From the NCBI RefSeq assembly GCF_012184415.1, contig NZ_VTOX01000006.1, positions 240,651 through 304,650 of the forward strand: a DNA stretch of 64,000 bases, written 5' to 3'. The notes beneath the pieces were generated by a model that did no database searches, was not told where the DNA came from, and saw only the letters and a list, made by a program, of their open reading frames with translations. This DNA is from Ramlibacter lithotrophicus. GTDB lineage: Bacteria > Pseudomonadota > Gammaproteobacteria > Burkholderiales > Burkholderiaceae_C. Below, one piece after another: positions 43,355-52,261 of the stretch. A program made the position numbers and the translations under genes. Within the stretch, counting starts at the first letter, position 1. Each line of letters opens with the position of its first letter.

Positions 43355-45193
43355 ATGCCGCTCAGGCTCGAGGACTACGCCTTGCTGGGCGACTGCGAGA
43401 GTGCCGCCTTGCTCGGGCGCGATGGCTCCGTCGACTGGCTGTGCTGGCCTCGCTTCGATTCCGGCGCGCTGCTGGCGGCCCTCCTCGGCACGCCGGAACA
43501 CGGACGTTGGCTGCTCGCACCCGTCGACGTGCAGGCGCAGTCGCAGCGGCGGTATCGTGCCGGCACGGTGATCGTGGAGACGCGATGGGAGACACCATCG
43601 GGCTGTGCCGTGGTGACCGATTTCATGCCGGTGCGCGGTGTCTCCCCGCACTTGGTACGCATTGTCTCGGGCTTGAGCGGGGAGGTTCAGTTGCGGATGG
43701 AACTGGTGCTGCGCTTCGACTACGGCGGCACCGTGCCCTGGGTCGCGCGGCTGCCAGACGGCCGCGGCATCCGCGCCATCGCTGGGCCGGACAAGGTCGT
43801 GCTGCGCTCGCCCGTGCCGTCGCGTGGTGAAGACCTGCGCACACTTGCGGATTTCCCGGTGCGCGCCGGCGACCGCTTCGCCTTCAGCCTGTCGTACACC
43901 CCGTCTCACCTGCCCGATCCCGCGCCTGTCGACGCCGAGGCGGCACTGCGGCGAACCGATGCATTCTGGACCGAGTGGTCCGCGCGTTGCCGCCACCAAG
44001 GCGAGTGGCACGACGCCGTGCTGCGCTCGCACATCACCCTCAAGGCGCTCACCTACGCGCCCACGGGCGCCATCGTGGCGGCGCCAACCACGTCGCTGCC
44101 CGAGCAGCAAGGCGGTGCGCGCAACTGGGACTATCGCTACTGCTGGCTGCGCGACGCGACCTTCACGCTGCTGTCGCTGATGGACGCGGGCTACATGGAC
44201 GAGGCCCGCGCCTGGCGCGAGTGGCTGCTGCGCGCGGTCGCCGGCTTGCCGGCGCGCGCGCAGATCATGTATGGCCTGGGCGGCGAGCGGCGGCTGCCGG
44301 AATGGGAAGTGCCATGGCTTCCCGGCTATGAGGGCGCGCGACCCGTGCGCGTAGGCAACGCCGCACACGGGCAGTTGCAGCTGGACGTGTTCGGCGAAGT
44401 CGCCGATGCGCTCTACCAGGCCCGCTGCGCCGGGCTGGAGGCGCCGGACGCCGGCTGGGATCTCGAGCGGGCGCTGGTCGACCATCTGTGCACCGTCTGG
44501 GAGCAGCCCGACGAGGGCATCTGGGAGGTCCGCGGAGGGCGGCGACACTTCACCCATTCGAAAGTCATGGCCTGGGTGGCCGTGGACCGCGCGGTGCGGG
44601 CGGCGCAGCGGTTCGGGCTGCAAGCGCCACTGGAACACTGGCGGGACATGGCGCAGCGGATTCACGGCGACGCCTGCAGCCACGGCTATGACGCGCGGCT
44701 GGGCACGTTCGTGCAGTCCTACGGCAGCGACCAACTGGACGCCAGCCTGCTCCTGCTTCCCCTGGTCGGCTTCCTGCCCGCGTCGGATCCACGCATCCAA
44801 GGCACCCTCGCCGCCATCGAGCACCGCCTGCTGCGCGACGGCCTGGTGCTGCGGTACGACACGTCACGTGGCCAGGACGGGCTGCCGCCGGGTGAAGGCG
44901 CGTTCTTGCCGTGCAGCTTCTGGTTCGTGGACAACCTGCTCCTGCAGGGCCGGCGTGAGCAGGCGCTTGCGATGTTCGAGCGGCTGCTGTCGCTGCGCAA
45001 CGACCTGGGGCTGCTCGCCGAGGAATACGATCCGGTGGCCGGCCGCCAGCTGGGCAACTTTCCGCAGGCCTTCAGTCACCTCGCCCTCGCAGATACCGCA
45101 CGGAATCTCGGGTCTGCGCACGGTCCGGTGCAGCGGCGGCAGGTAACCCAAAGCGGGAACAGTGACGGGAACAGTCAAGCTGCTCATTGCTGA
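43355..45193 (+). CDS. Glycoside hydrolase family 15 (glucoamylase/trehalase-like)
   Basis: This 612-residue cytosolic protein has no signal peptide. The N-terminal domain (LEDYALLGDCESAALLGRDG, VDWLCWPRFDSGALLAALLG) and the catalytic (alpha/alpha)6 barrel (GGARNWDYRYCWLRDATFTL; LLAEEYDPVAGRQLGNFPQ) match GH15. One acid residue lies in the PEWEVPWLPGY region and another in AEEYDP. It starts 3 bases after the SDR stop. With the phosphorylase and glycosyltransferase upstream, it suggests local turnover of a glucan or trehalose-like compound. Confidence 0.88.
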   Translation: MPLRLEDYALLGDCESAALLGRDGSVDWLCWPRFDSGALLAALLGTPEHGRWLLAPVDVQAQSQRRYRAGTVIVETRWETPSGCAVVTDFMPVRGVSPHLVRIVSGLSGEVQLRMELVLRFDYGGTVPWVARLPDGRGIRAIAGPDKVVLRSPVPSRGEDLRTLADFPVRAGDRFAFSLSYTPSHLPDPAPVDAEAALRRTDAFWTEWSARCRHQGEWHDAVLRSHITLKALTYAPTGAIVAAPTTSLPEQQGGARNWDYRYCWLRDATFTLLSLMDAGYMDEARAWREWLLRAVAGLPARAQIMYGLGGERRLPEWEVPWLPGYEGARPVRVGNAAHGQLQLDVFGEVADALYQARCAGLEAPDAGWDLERALVDHLCTVWEQPDEGIWEVRGGRRHFTHSKVMAWVAVDRAVRAAQRFGLQAPLEHWRDMAQRIHGDACSHGYDARLGTFVQSYGSDQLDASLLLLPLVGFLPASDPRIQGTLAAIEHRLLRDGLVLRYDTSRGQDGLPPGEGAFLPCSFWFVDNLLLQGRREQALAMFERLLSLRNDLGLLAEEYDPVAGRQLGNFPQAFSHLALADTARNLGSAHGPVQRRQVTQSGNSDGNSQAAHC

Positions 45194-45237
45194 TGCACTC
45201 GTGGGCTTGTCGAAGGCAATGCTGCGCGACCCGGACA

Positions 45238-45290
45238 TGACAGATTCGTAATCCGGACGTAGGCTGTTTGACACCCAACCTGCGTATGCT
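45238..45290 (+). promoter_or_regulatory. Cop-type box and promoter upstream of a candidate small RNA and tiny lipoprotein
   Basis: The core TGACA-GATT-CGTAA lies at 45238-45251, with CGTAGGC at 45258 (+20) and a -10 TATGCT at 45285 (+47). Confidence 0.72.
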
Positions 45291-45296
45291 GGCTTT

Positions 45297-45416
45297 CGGT
45301 TGATGCAGGTGCACAACCGCATGGAAGAGTACCTCCAGTGGGTCTGTGTCGAGCCGCAAAGCTCTTCGTCCGGCCCTCTTCTGCCACGGGGCCCCCGCTC
45401 CGTGGCCTTTTTTTTG
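45297..45416 (+). ncRNA. Candidate Cop-controlled small RNA or attenuated leader
   Basis: A transcript from the predicted start near 45297 would run about 120 bases to a strong intrinsic terminator (45383-45415), before the tiny lipoprotein at 45435. The stretch also contains an open frame from ATG 45303 that runs through the terminator into the lipoprotein in the same frame. It could be a leader peptide, an attenuator or a free small RNA. Confidence 0.38.
45383..45415 (+). terminator. Rho-independent terminator between Cop promoter and lipoprotein
   Basis: Stem GCCACGG (45383-45389) pairs with CCGTGGC (45400-45406), followed by CTTTTTTTT. It is the clearest intrinsic terminator in the window. 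Confidence 0.85.
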
Positions 45417-45434
45417 ACACAGAACGGGCAGAAA

Positions 45435-45554
45435 ATGAAGCGCTACGCAACGCTGGCAATGCTCCTGGGTATCCTCCTGCTTGGGGCATGTGCGGCGAAC
45501 GACACGTACAACAGCCAATCCACACCACGATCACGCTCGTCGCATCAGCACTAG
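45435..45554 (+). CDS. Tiny lipoprotein (39 aa)
   Basis: The gene reads MKRYATLAMLLGILLLGACA with lipobox LLGAC and a polar tail (STPRSRSSHQH). It resembles the tiny lipoprotein at 15796 in size and layout, with short His/Ser-rich mature parts. It lies 20 bases after a terminator, so its expression may depend on read-through. Confidence 0.55.
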   Translation: MKRYATLAMLLGILLLGACAANDTYNSQSTPRSRSSHQH

Positions 45555-45682
45555 CGAACGGTCCCTGCGCAGCGCGCTGCGCCCACCGCCAGCTCGACGA
45601 GGCGCGGGAAGGCAGACGCCAGCGCACGCGCCGCGCGCGGAACGCAGGCCGCTGGCTCGGAAGGCCGCTCCACGCTGCCGCA

Positions 45683-48028
45683 TCAGACGGTGCCGCTCGC
45701 GCCTCGCAGCCGCAACGCGTTGGCAATGACGGACACCGAGCTCAGGCTCATGGCCAGCGCCGCGATGAGCGGCGACAGCAACAAGCCGGTGAACGGAAAC
45801 AACACGCCGGCGGCGACCGGCACGCCGAGCGAGTTGTAAATGAACGCGAAGCCGAGGTTCTGCTTCATGTTGGCCACCGTGGCCACCGACAGGGCACGCG
45901 CGGCCGCGATGCCGCGCAGGTCTCCCTTGACCAGCGTGAGCTGGGCGCTGTTCATCGCCACGTCCGTGCCGGTACCCATGGCAATTCCGACGTCGGCGCG
46001 GGCCAGCGCGGGTGCGTCGTTGATGCCATCGCCCGCCATCGCGACCACTCGGCCTTCGGACTGCAACCGTTCGACCAGCGCCAGCTTGTCGGCGGGCTTC
46101 ACTTCGCCGAGCACTTCATCGATGCCAAGACGCTTGCCGACGGCGCGGGCCGTGGTCAGGCCGTCGCCGGTGGCCATCACGATGCGCAAGCCGGACTTCC
46201 GCAACATGGTCAGAGCGTCCAGTGTCGTCTTCTTGATCGGGTCGGAAACCGCGAGCAAGCCCGCCAGGCGTCCATCGACCGCCAGGTGCATGACGCTGGC
46301 GCCCTGGCCGCGCAGTTCCTCGGCCTGGCTGGCCAGCGCGGCGACTCCTATGCCGAGCTGGTCCATCAGTGCGGTGTTGCCCAGCGCCAGCGCCTTGCCA
46401 TCGACGCTGCCACGCACGCCGATCCCGGACTCGGAGTCGAACTGGCTCGGCTTCGACAAGGTCAGCCCCCGCTCGCGCGCTGCCGCGACGATGGCGGCAG
46501 CCAGCGGATGCTCGCTGCCCTGGTCCAGGCTCGCGGCCAGGCGCAGCACCTCGGCGTCGTCGAAACCGTCGGAAGCGACGGCGCGCTCGAAGACCGGCCG
46601 GCCCTCGGTCAGGGTGCCAGTCTTGTCGACGATCAGCGTGTCGACCTTGCGCAGGTTCTCGATGGCCGCCGCGTCACGGAACAGCACGCCCTGGGTGGCG
46701 CCTTTGCCGGTGGCCACCATGATCGACATCGGGGTGGCCAGGCCCAGCGCGCAAGGGCAGGCGATGATCAGCACCGCGACCGCGTTGATCAGGCCGTAGA
46801 CCCAGCTCGGCTGCGGCCCGAACAAGCCCCACGCGACGAAGGTCAGCAGCGCAATCGCGACGACCGTGACGACGAAGTAGCCAGCTACGACGTCGGCCAT
46901 GCGCTGCATCGGCGCGCGCGAGCGCTGCGCCTGCGCCACCATCTGCACGATCTGCGACAGCACGGTGTCGGAACCCACGCGCTCGGAACGCATCACCAGC
47001 GCGCCGCTGGTGTTCATGGTGGCGCCGATCACCTTGTCGCCGGCGCGCTTGCTGACCGGCATCGGCTCGCCCGTGAGCATCGATTCATCGAGCGAGCTGC
47101 TGCCCTCGACGACCACGCCGTCCACCGGCACCTTTTCGCCGGGTCGCACGCGCAGCAAGTCGCCTACGTGCACATGGGCCAGGGGCACGTCTTCCTCCGT
47201 ACCGTCCCCGCCGATCCGGCGCGCCGTCTTGGGCGCCAGGCCGAGCAACGACTTGATCGCCGCCGAAGTCTGGGACCGCGCCTTCAGTTCCAGGATCTGC
47301 CCGAACAGGGTCAGAGAGATGATCACCGCCGCCGCTTCGAAGTACACCGCCACGCGGCCGTCGATCACGAAACTGGCGGGGAACACCTGGGGAGCCACCG
47401 CGGCGACAACGCTGTAGATGAAGGCCACACTGGTGCCCAGACCGATCAACGTCCACATGTTGGGGCTGCGGTTGATCACTGACCGCACGCCGCGAACGTA
47501 GAACACCCATCCTGCCCATAGAGCCACTGGCAACGTCAGTACGAGCTCGACCCAGCTCTGCAAGGCGCCGTCGAACCAGCCCAGCCGGTGGCCGGCCATG
47601 GCCAGCACAGTCACCGCCACGGTGAACGGCAGCGTCCACCAGAAGCGACGCTGGAAGTCGACCAGCTCCGGGTTCTCCTCTTCTGCCAAGGTGGGCAGCT
47701 CCGGCTCCAGCGCCATCCCGCACTTGGGGCAGTTGCCGGGATGATCCTGCCGGATCTCCGGGTGCATCGGGCAGGTGTAGATCGCTCCGGCCACCGCCTC
47801 GGGCGTGGCGGGCGCCGCGACGGGGGCAGCACTGCCGGATGCGATGAATTTGGCGGGCTCTGCCGCGAACTTCGCCTGGCACCGCACGCTGCAGAAGTAG
47901 TAAGTCCGTCCTCCATGCTCGAGTTGGTGCGGCGACGACTCGCTGACCGCCATGCCGCAGACGGGGTCCTTGAGACGGTCCGCCGCCTTTGGCGGCGGAT
48001 GATGGTCGTGGCGTGATCGCATTTCCAT
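45683..48028 (-). CDS. Copper-translocating P1B-type ATPase with YHS and heavy-metal-binding N-terminus
   Basis: This 781-residue inner-membrane Cu(I) exporter starts [13 protein letters not shown]. In order it has a YHS domain (DPVCGMAV to [10 protein letters not shown], about residues 21-62), a heavy-metal-binding domain ([20 protein letters not shown], about 85-115), eight membrane helices with the CPC motif in IIACPCALG (about 426), the phosphorylation site DKTGTLTEG (about 466), SEHPLA and [10 protein letters not shown]. These fit group 1B-1 ATPases of the CopA/CopF type. It is downstream of the DUF2933 gene with a 2-base gap, so the two are one operon. Confidence 0.93.
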   Translation of the reverse strand: MEMRSRHDHHPPPKAADRLKDPVCGMAVSESSPHQLEHGGRTYYFCSVRCQAKFAAEPAKFIASGSAAPVAAPATPEAVAGAIYTCPMHPEIRQDHPGNCPKCGMALEPELPTLAEEENPELVDFQRRFWWTLPFTVAVTVLAMAGHRLGWFDGALQSWVELVLTLPVALWAGWVFYVRGVRSVINRSPNMWTLIGLGTSVAFIYSVVAAVAPQVFPASFVIDGRVAVYFEAAAVIISLTLFGQILELKARSQTSAAIKSLLGLAPKTARRIGGDGTEEDVPLAHVHVGDLLRVRPGEKVPVDGVVVEGSSSLDESMLTGEPMPVSKRAGDKVIGATMNTSGALVMRSERVGSDTVLSQIVQMVAQAQRSRAPMQRMADVVAGYFVVTVVAIALLTFVAWGLFGPQPSWVYGLINAVAVLIIACPCALGLATPMSIMVATGKGATQGVLFRDAAAIENLRKVDTLIVDKTGTLTEGRPVFERAVASDGFDDAEVLRLAASLDQGSEHPLAAAIVAAARERGLTLSKPSQFDSESGIGVRGSVDGKALALGNTALMDQLGIGVAALASQAEELRGQGASVMHLAVDGRLAGLLAVSDPIKKTTLDALTMLRKSGLRIVMATGDGLTTARAVGKRLGIDEVLGEVKPADKLALVERLQSEGRVVAMAGDGINDAPALARADVGIAMGTGTDVAMNSAQLTLVKGDLRGIAAARALSVATVANMKQNLGFAFIYNSLGVPVAAGVLFPFTGLLLSPLIAALAMSLSSVSVIANALRLRGASGTV

Positions 48029-48030
48029 AT

Positions 48031-48282
48031 TCACTCCCTCGAAGCAGGCTTGTCGTCCGGTTTTCCATGGGCACCGTGTCCGCCATGACCATGGAACAGG
48101 TGCATCAGCGGGCAGACCAGCAGCAACAAGTACACCCATTTGCCGGCGACATGGTCCCAGTGCTCGCGCAGCAGCAAGAAGCCGACGATGACCGCGACCA
48201 TCAGCAGAGCAACTTTCAATGACGCATTCATTCCCGACGCGCGGGGCGAAGGCGGGGCATGTTCATGATTCGTCGTGTTCAT
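48031..48282 (-). CDS. DUF2933-type small membrane protein
   Basis: This 83-residue protein starts at 48282 after AAGGAGCCTGAA. Two hydrophobic segments ([17 protein letters not shown] and [15 protein letters not shown]) precede a His-rich tail ([12 protein letters not shown]). The [14 protein letters not shown] end is typical of DUF2933 proteins that accompany copper ATPases. Role unknown; metal binding by the His tail is likely. Confidence 0.8.
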   Translation of the reverse strand: MNTTNHEHAPPSPRASGMNASLKVALLMVAVIVGFLLLREHWDHVAGKWVYLLLLVCPLMHLFHGHGGHGAHGKPDDKPASRE

Positions 48283-48866
48283 TTCAGGCTCCTTCGACAC
48301 CGGCGGGTACGGAAGGCACCCGCCGCTGGAACAAGAATAGGCCTTGACAACGAGTAAACGTGAAGATGAGGCGCCAATGTTCGCACGCGAGCAGAGCCAG
48401 CGCGGGCGTTCACTGCATATGTAATCTTTCCGTCATGTCCAGGATAGCTGCACGCCTGATCCATTGACGGACAGAGGCAGGCGCTGCCCCGAGCGCGACG
48501 TCGGGCGTTGTACACGACATCCATCACCGGACCGTCGCTAGAAATGGAGTGGGCCGCGCCAGTGCCGGCGCATCAAGGCGCCCCATCGCCCGAGCGTGAA
48601 GTTGGTTGAGGCGGGAAGGTGGACATGAAGCCACACCGGCAGCGCCCATGTACGTGGCTGGCGCAAGCGCTCCAGGTGCCACGCCGGCGCCCGCACACGA
48701 AAGTGCATGCGCGCCCAAGCGTAAAAAGACCACGGAGCTGGAGGACTCCGTGGCCAAGGGACCGGTGGAGAAACTTGCAATTTCAGCCGGTCAACGAACT
48801 CCTATGCGGCGCGCTGCCAACTCCGCTTTCACCGTAATCGCGTGAGCTGGCAGCAACACCATTGCG
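48283..48866. other. 584-base intergenic region with two Cop half-sites
   Basis: On the plus strand TGTAATC (48420-48426) is followed at the usual spacing by CGTCATG (48431), which fits the second and third half-sites of the island's promoters. No convincing first half or -10 is present. A plus-strand frame ending at 48845 lies downstream but has unremarkable codon use and no recognisable domain, so I do not call it a gene. Confidence 0.35.
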
Positions 48867-49952
48867 TCAGAACGAGTGGCGGATGCCGAGGTCGAGGCCG
48901 CTCGAAGACGTGTTTGGCGCCGTCGCTGCGCCATTGAGCGCGAGCGCCGCGCCACCGCTGTTCTTCAGCCGAGCCCAGGTGGTGTACACGGCCGTGCGCT
49001 TGCTCAGATTGTGGATGTAGCCCAGCGCCAGCTTCTTGCCTTCGGGGTTGCCCGTGGCCGTGGTTTCGTATTGCGAGTAGCTGGCCAGGATCTGGCCGGC
49101 ACCCACAGGGACCCAGCCGCCGAGCAGCCAGCCCTTGCCGGTGAGCGGCCCCTTCTTGTCGCGGCTGATCTGCAGTCCCACCTTGGCGACTCCGAAGTTG
49201 TACGTAGCGACCGCGTTGCTCTGACGGTTGTCCCCGGCGGCATACTTCGTACGGCCAGTCGCCACGGACGCGTAGATGGGGCCGCTCGCGTAGCCTACAC
49301 GCACGCCACCGCCGCTGCCGTCATCTTCGGTTGCGGCGCCGTTTTGCGGGTTTTCGCCGAAGTAATACTGCACATGCCCGAAGAACCCGCCGAGGCTGCC
49401 CGGAGTGAAATAGCTTACGGTATTCGACGCGTAGACGCCCACGTTGGCAGCTGGGCCACCGAACCCGTTGACCCCTCCGAACGTGTAGGTCGCCGGCATC
49501 GGATTGCCCACTCCGACGTTGCCGAACGGATCGGCGTAGTACAAGTTCCAGTATTGCGGGATGTAGTCACGGCCTGCGCGCAACTCGCCCCATCCGCTGG
49601 ACAGACTGACAGTTGACCGTCGGTTGAAAACAAGGCCTTGGCGCCCGGCCACCGCAGGTCCTGAGCCGCTCGCCTGGTTATTGGCGTTGCTGCCACTGCC
49701 CTGTCCGTCGTCAGTGAAAAGACCAGCCTCCAACCAGAAGGAGGCGGACATGCCGCCACCAAGATCTTCGACGCCGCGAACGCCAAGGCGGGGTGTGTTG
49801 GTCCCTGCACTTGCCAGTTGCGTCCGGTCGGCGATGCTGCCGCGCCCAAGCGCCACACGGGCGTCGAGGACCCCGAACAGGGTGACTGACGACTGCGCCG
49901 CCGCCGCACCTGCAAGCGCCAGCAGCGCGACACCAAGAACAGGTTTCTTCAT
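48867..49952 (-). CDS. Gram-negative general porin, copy 2
   Basis: This 361-residue protein starts MKKPVLGVALLALAGAAAAQ. Porin motifs are SVTLFGVLDARVALGRGS, NTPRLGVRGVEDLGGGMSAS, and a terminal GLDLGIRHSF. It is a paralogue of the porin at 33063. A palindromic Cop-type core lies about 160 bases upstream. Confidence 0.88.
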   Translation of the reverse strand: MKKPVLGVALLALAGAAAAQSSVTLFGVLDARVALGRGSIADRTQLASAGTNTPRLGVRGVEDLGGGMSASFWLEAGLFTDDGQGSGSNANNQASGSGPAVAGRQGLVFNRRSTVSLSSGWGELRAGRDYIPQYWNLYYADPFGNVGVGNPMPATYTFGGVNGFGGPAANVGVYASNTVSYFTPGSLGGFFGHVQYYFGENPQNGAATEDDGSGGGVRVGYASGPIYASVATGRTKYAAGDNRQSNAVATYNFGVAKVGLQISRDKKGPLTGKGWLLGGWVPVGAGQILASYSQYETTATGNPEGKKLALGYIHNLSKRTAVYTTWARLKNSGGAALALNGAATAPNTSSSGLDLGIRHSF

Positions 49953-50078
49953 TCAAATTTCTCCGTACTCGTGGGTGGTTCGATAACGCTGGAAGTTCAG
50001 CATCTGCACGATAAGTCGGCGCCGCTGCGAGGCCCATCCGGGTTATCTGGCATTGGTGATTTTTCAACCCCGTTGCGA

Positions 50079-50127
50079 TTTTCCGACATCTGGGACTGTC
50101 AGACGCCGGCAGATGACAACGCTGTCA
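50079..50127 (-). promoter_or_regulatory. Palindromic Cop-type core upstream of porin copy 2
   Basis: TGACA-GCGT-TGTCATC on the minus strand (core 50127-50114) with GGCGTCT near +20. No good -10 is seen at +48. It overlaps the 3' end of the LysR fragment. Confidence 0.5.
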
Positions 50128-50560
50128 ACCGGCGCTCCGCTGAATACAAGGTGAGCAAAATTGCGCGAGCGTGAGTGGCAAAGACGGTCCCTGCTTGCGT
50201 CGGCTGGAGCCCCAGATGATCGCGCTTGAACAGGCGCGTATTCAACGCCTTCTCCAGGTTGGTGAGGCGGTGGCTGGCAGCTGACAAGGAGATGCTGCAC
50301 TCCCTGGCGGCCGCCGAAAGGCAGCGCTTGTCTGCACAGAAAACCACGAGACGAATCGAGAGGAAGTCAAGTCCCCCCAGCTTCGCTTTTCCGCGCTGGT
50401 CGGTCACTTCGGCAGCGTCTGCGCCGACGCTGTCGCGAACCAGCCACAAAGACTCAGGAGGCGGAACGTCATGCGCGGTCCGGGGCCCGTACGGCAGCCC
50501 CTGCTTTCGCGAGTTCAGTAGTACGGAGTCGGCGATGCCCGGCGTGTGTTGGGAATTCAT
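50099..50560 (-). CDS. Truncated LysR-type regulator (DNA-binding part only)
   Basis: This 153-residue frame starts MNSQHTPGIADSVLLNSRKQ. After about 65 residues with no clear fold comes a LysR winged helix (LDFLSIRLVVFCADKRCLSA, SISLSAASHRLTNLEKALN, TRLFKRDHLGLQPTQAG). It ends RLTALSSAGV, so the whole effector-binding domain (normally about 200 residues) is missing. It may be a decayed gene or a stand-alone DNA-binding protein. A clean Cop-type promoter precedes it. Confidence 0.65.
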   Translation of the reverse strand: MNSQHTPGIADSVLLNSRKQGLPYGPRTAHDVPPPESLWLVRDSVGADAAEVTDQRGKAKLGGLDFLSIRLVVFCADKRCLSAAARECSISLSAASHRLTNLEKALNTRLFKRDHLGLQPTQAGTVFATHARAILLTLYSAERRLTALSSAGV

Positions 50561-50588
50561 GAGCAGTCTCCTCGCACGGTGATGCGCA

Positions 50589-50642
50589 ACGTTGACTGCA
50601 GTTACCCGTCTCAAAGCGGACGAGAAGATTACAAATTCGTAA
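50589..50642 (-). promoter_or_regulatory. Cop-type promoter of the LysR fragment
   Basis: On the minus strand the core is TTACG-AATT-TGTAA (50642-50629) within GATTACGAATTTGTAATC, CGTCCGC is at +20 (50622) and a -10-like CAACGT is at +48 (50594-50589). Confidence 0.7.
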
Positions 50643-50699
50643 TCACGCAAACCTGTTCGAAGTGCCAGACCGCGCTCAGCGATTTCTCGCGACGACGCC

Positions 50700-50934
50700 C
50701 GCCGGCTCAAGCCTCTCTTGCGGGCGACAGCCACGACAACGCGCTGGCCGAGGCGATCATTCGCCTCTACAAGGCCGTTGATCCATTGCCGGCCGCCGTG
50801 GAAGACGCGCAAGGCCGCCGAACTGCCACCCTGGAATGGGTATCGTGGCTCAACCAGCAGCGCTGCTTGAGCCAGATCGCTACATTCCGCCGACGGAAGC
50901 CGAGGCGAACTACTGGCGCCGGAGCGCGGTTTGA
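50700..50934 (+). pseudogene. Fragment of an IS3-family transposase (C-terminal end)
   Basis: GDSHDNALAEAIIRLYKA and TATLEWVSWLNQQRCLSQI match the DDE transposase end of IS3-type OrfB. The frame then shifts by one base near 50878, and the remaining YIPPTEAEANYWRRSAV reads in another frame to a stop at 50932-50934. The 5' part and terminal repeats were not found. Confidence 0.75.
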
Positions 50935-51659
50935 ACCCTGAGTACAGGGGTGCAACCGGGAGATTTCCGCCGGCCGGGGGGCCGAAGAAAAGTCGAATCC
51001 AACAGCTGAAGTCAGCAGACGATACAGGTCTGACTCACATCAACCGGCCTTCTCGCAACCCGGGGTGATTCAAGGTGGCGGCTGAAGCGCACGCGATGCC
51101 AGCGTGCCATGAGATCGGCGCTCTGCGCGGATACCACGAGCCGCACTCACCGGGAGAGGACCGCGGCTTAACGTCGGTCGAGACCCTTGGAAAGTTGCTG
51201 CACACCTTGCGAACCCCGGAGACTGTGCGCGAGCACCGCCCCACCCCATGAGAATCCCGCCATGTCAGTTCTCTCCGCGCTCCGCATGGCGAGGCGCCAT
51301 GCACCCCGGAACGCCGCGAAGACGCGTGGTACGGCCTGGAGCGGATCGCATCCGAGGCAGTCCATGACGCGCGACAGATGCGCGGCGCCAGTGGCGCAAC
51401 GTGGCAGCAGAGTGCTGGTTCCACTCGCTCTGCGCCGCGCCGTACGCTGAACCTGCGAGACGAGATGCAGCACGGGGGGCAGGCACGTGCGCTGGGTGTG
51501 CTGCCCGCCACTGGAGACCGCGTTGGGACGGGTGTTGCGCGTCAGCCGAGCAGCCGTGCTGAGCGGGCGGCGCAGCGCAGGCGCGCGGAAGAAAACGAAA
51601 GTGCCCGCGGGCCACTCGGCCGGCGGGCATCCTTGAGGGCGGCTCGGCCGCGGCGGGCA
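50935..51659. other. 725-base region without a recognisable gene
   Basis: Several open frames cross this stretch on both strands, but none has a plausible start, family motif or codon pattern. It follows an IS3 fragment and may be decayed mobile DNA. Confidence 0.4.
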
Positions 51660-51956
51660 TTAGAGCCTGGAGGCATCCTTCAGCATGCGCTGATCGGCTG
51701 AGTCGTTGACGCTCCCATGCTGCTTTTTCAGGTGGATCGACTCGGACACCGCCTGTGCCTGCTCGCTGCCGGGGGCCTGTGCGATCGGCTGCTGGACGTC
51801 GGGAAGGCCGTGGACCCTGGCGTTGTGGATCGCTTCGGCGGCCATTTTGGGTTTTTCGCTTCCGGGCGTCTCGGGCTCCGCAGCGGGAGCGGCGATACCG
51901 ATGGATGCGAACAGCGTCGCCGCCAGCAGGACGATGGTGCTCTTGCGAGTGAACAT
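51660..51956 (-). CDS. Small secreted protein, PETPGS/NDSAD family, copy 2
   Basis: This 98-residue protein starts MFTRKSTIVLLAATLFASIG after GGAGGTCACCACT. The mature chain has EPETPGSEKPKMAAEAI, a second repeat-like helix (EQAQAVSESIHLKKQHG) and the end GSVNDSADQRMLKDASRL. It is homologous to the protein at 22181-22468. It has its own well-formed Cop-type promoter. Unknown family; metal-induced periplasmic role inferred. Confidence 0.65.
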   Translation of the reverse strand: MFTRKSTIVLLAATLFASIGIAAPAAEPETPGSEKPKMAAEAIHNARVHGLPDVQQPIAQAPGSEQAQAVSESIHLKKQHGSVNDSADQRMLKDASRL

Positions 51957-52026
51957 AGTGGTGACCTCCGATAGTTGGTTTGGGGTGCCGCTTCATGCGG
52001 CAGTGAGAACCCCGTCTCACGGTTCC

Positions 52027-52080
52027 AATGTAGGCAATGCTATGCAGCGCGGCGATGACCCTCGCATTACATTTCCGACA
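52027..52080 (-). promoter_or_regulatory. Cop-type promoter of PETPGS protein copy 2
   Basis: On the minus strand the core is TGTCG-GAAA-TGTAA (52080-52067), GGTCATC is at +20 (52060) and the -10 TACATT is at +48 (52032-52027). Confidence 0.72.
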
Positions 52081-52261
52081 TCTAGCTCGCGATCGGGAGC
52101 CTTGTCGTAAGCGGCCGTCAAGCCTGGGTTGGGTTGCGCGGCGGCGGCGCGGCGTGGCGCGGTCAGGCTGCGCGTTGCCGCGGTGCGGCAGCAGCTCGCC
52201 GATACGGTTGGCTACGCTCTGAGCGCCCGGCGGTGCCGACAGGCGCAAGGTCCAGGCAGCG

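Noticed and set aside
48420..48845. A plus-strand gene behind the half-site at 48420
   Set aside because: No -10 at the expected place, no first half-site, and the downstream frame has no recognisable start or domain.
51035..51511. Minus-strand frame of 158 codons
   Set aside because: No ribosome site, erratic composition (many Arg, Ser, Cys) and no family; typical of a non-coding frame in GC-rich DNA.
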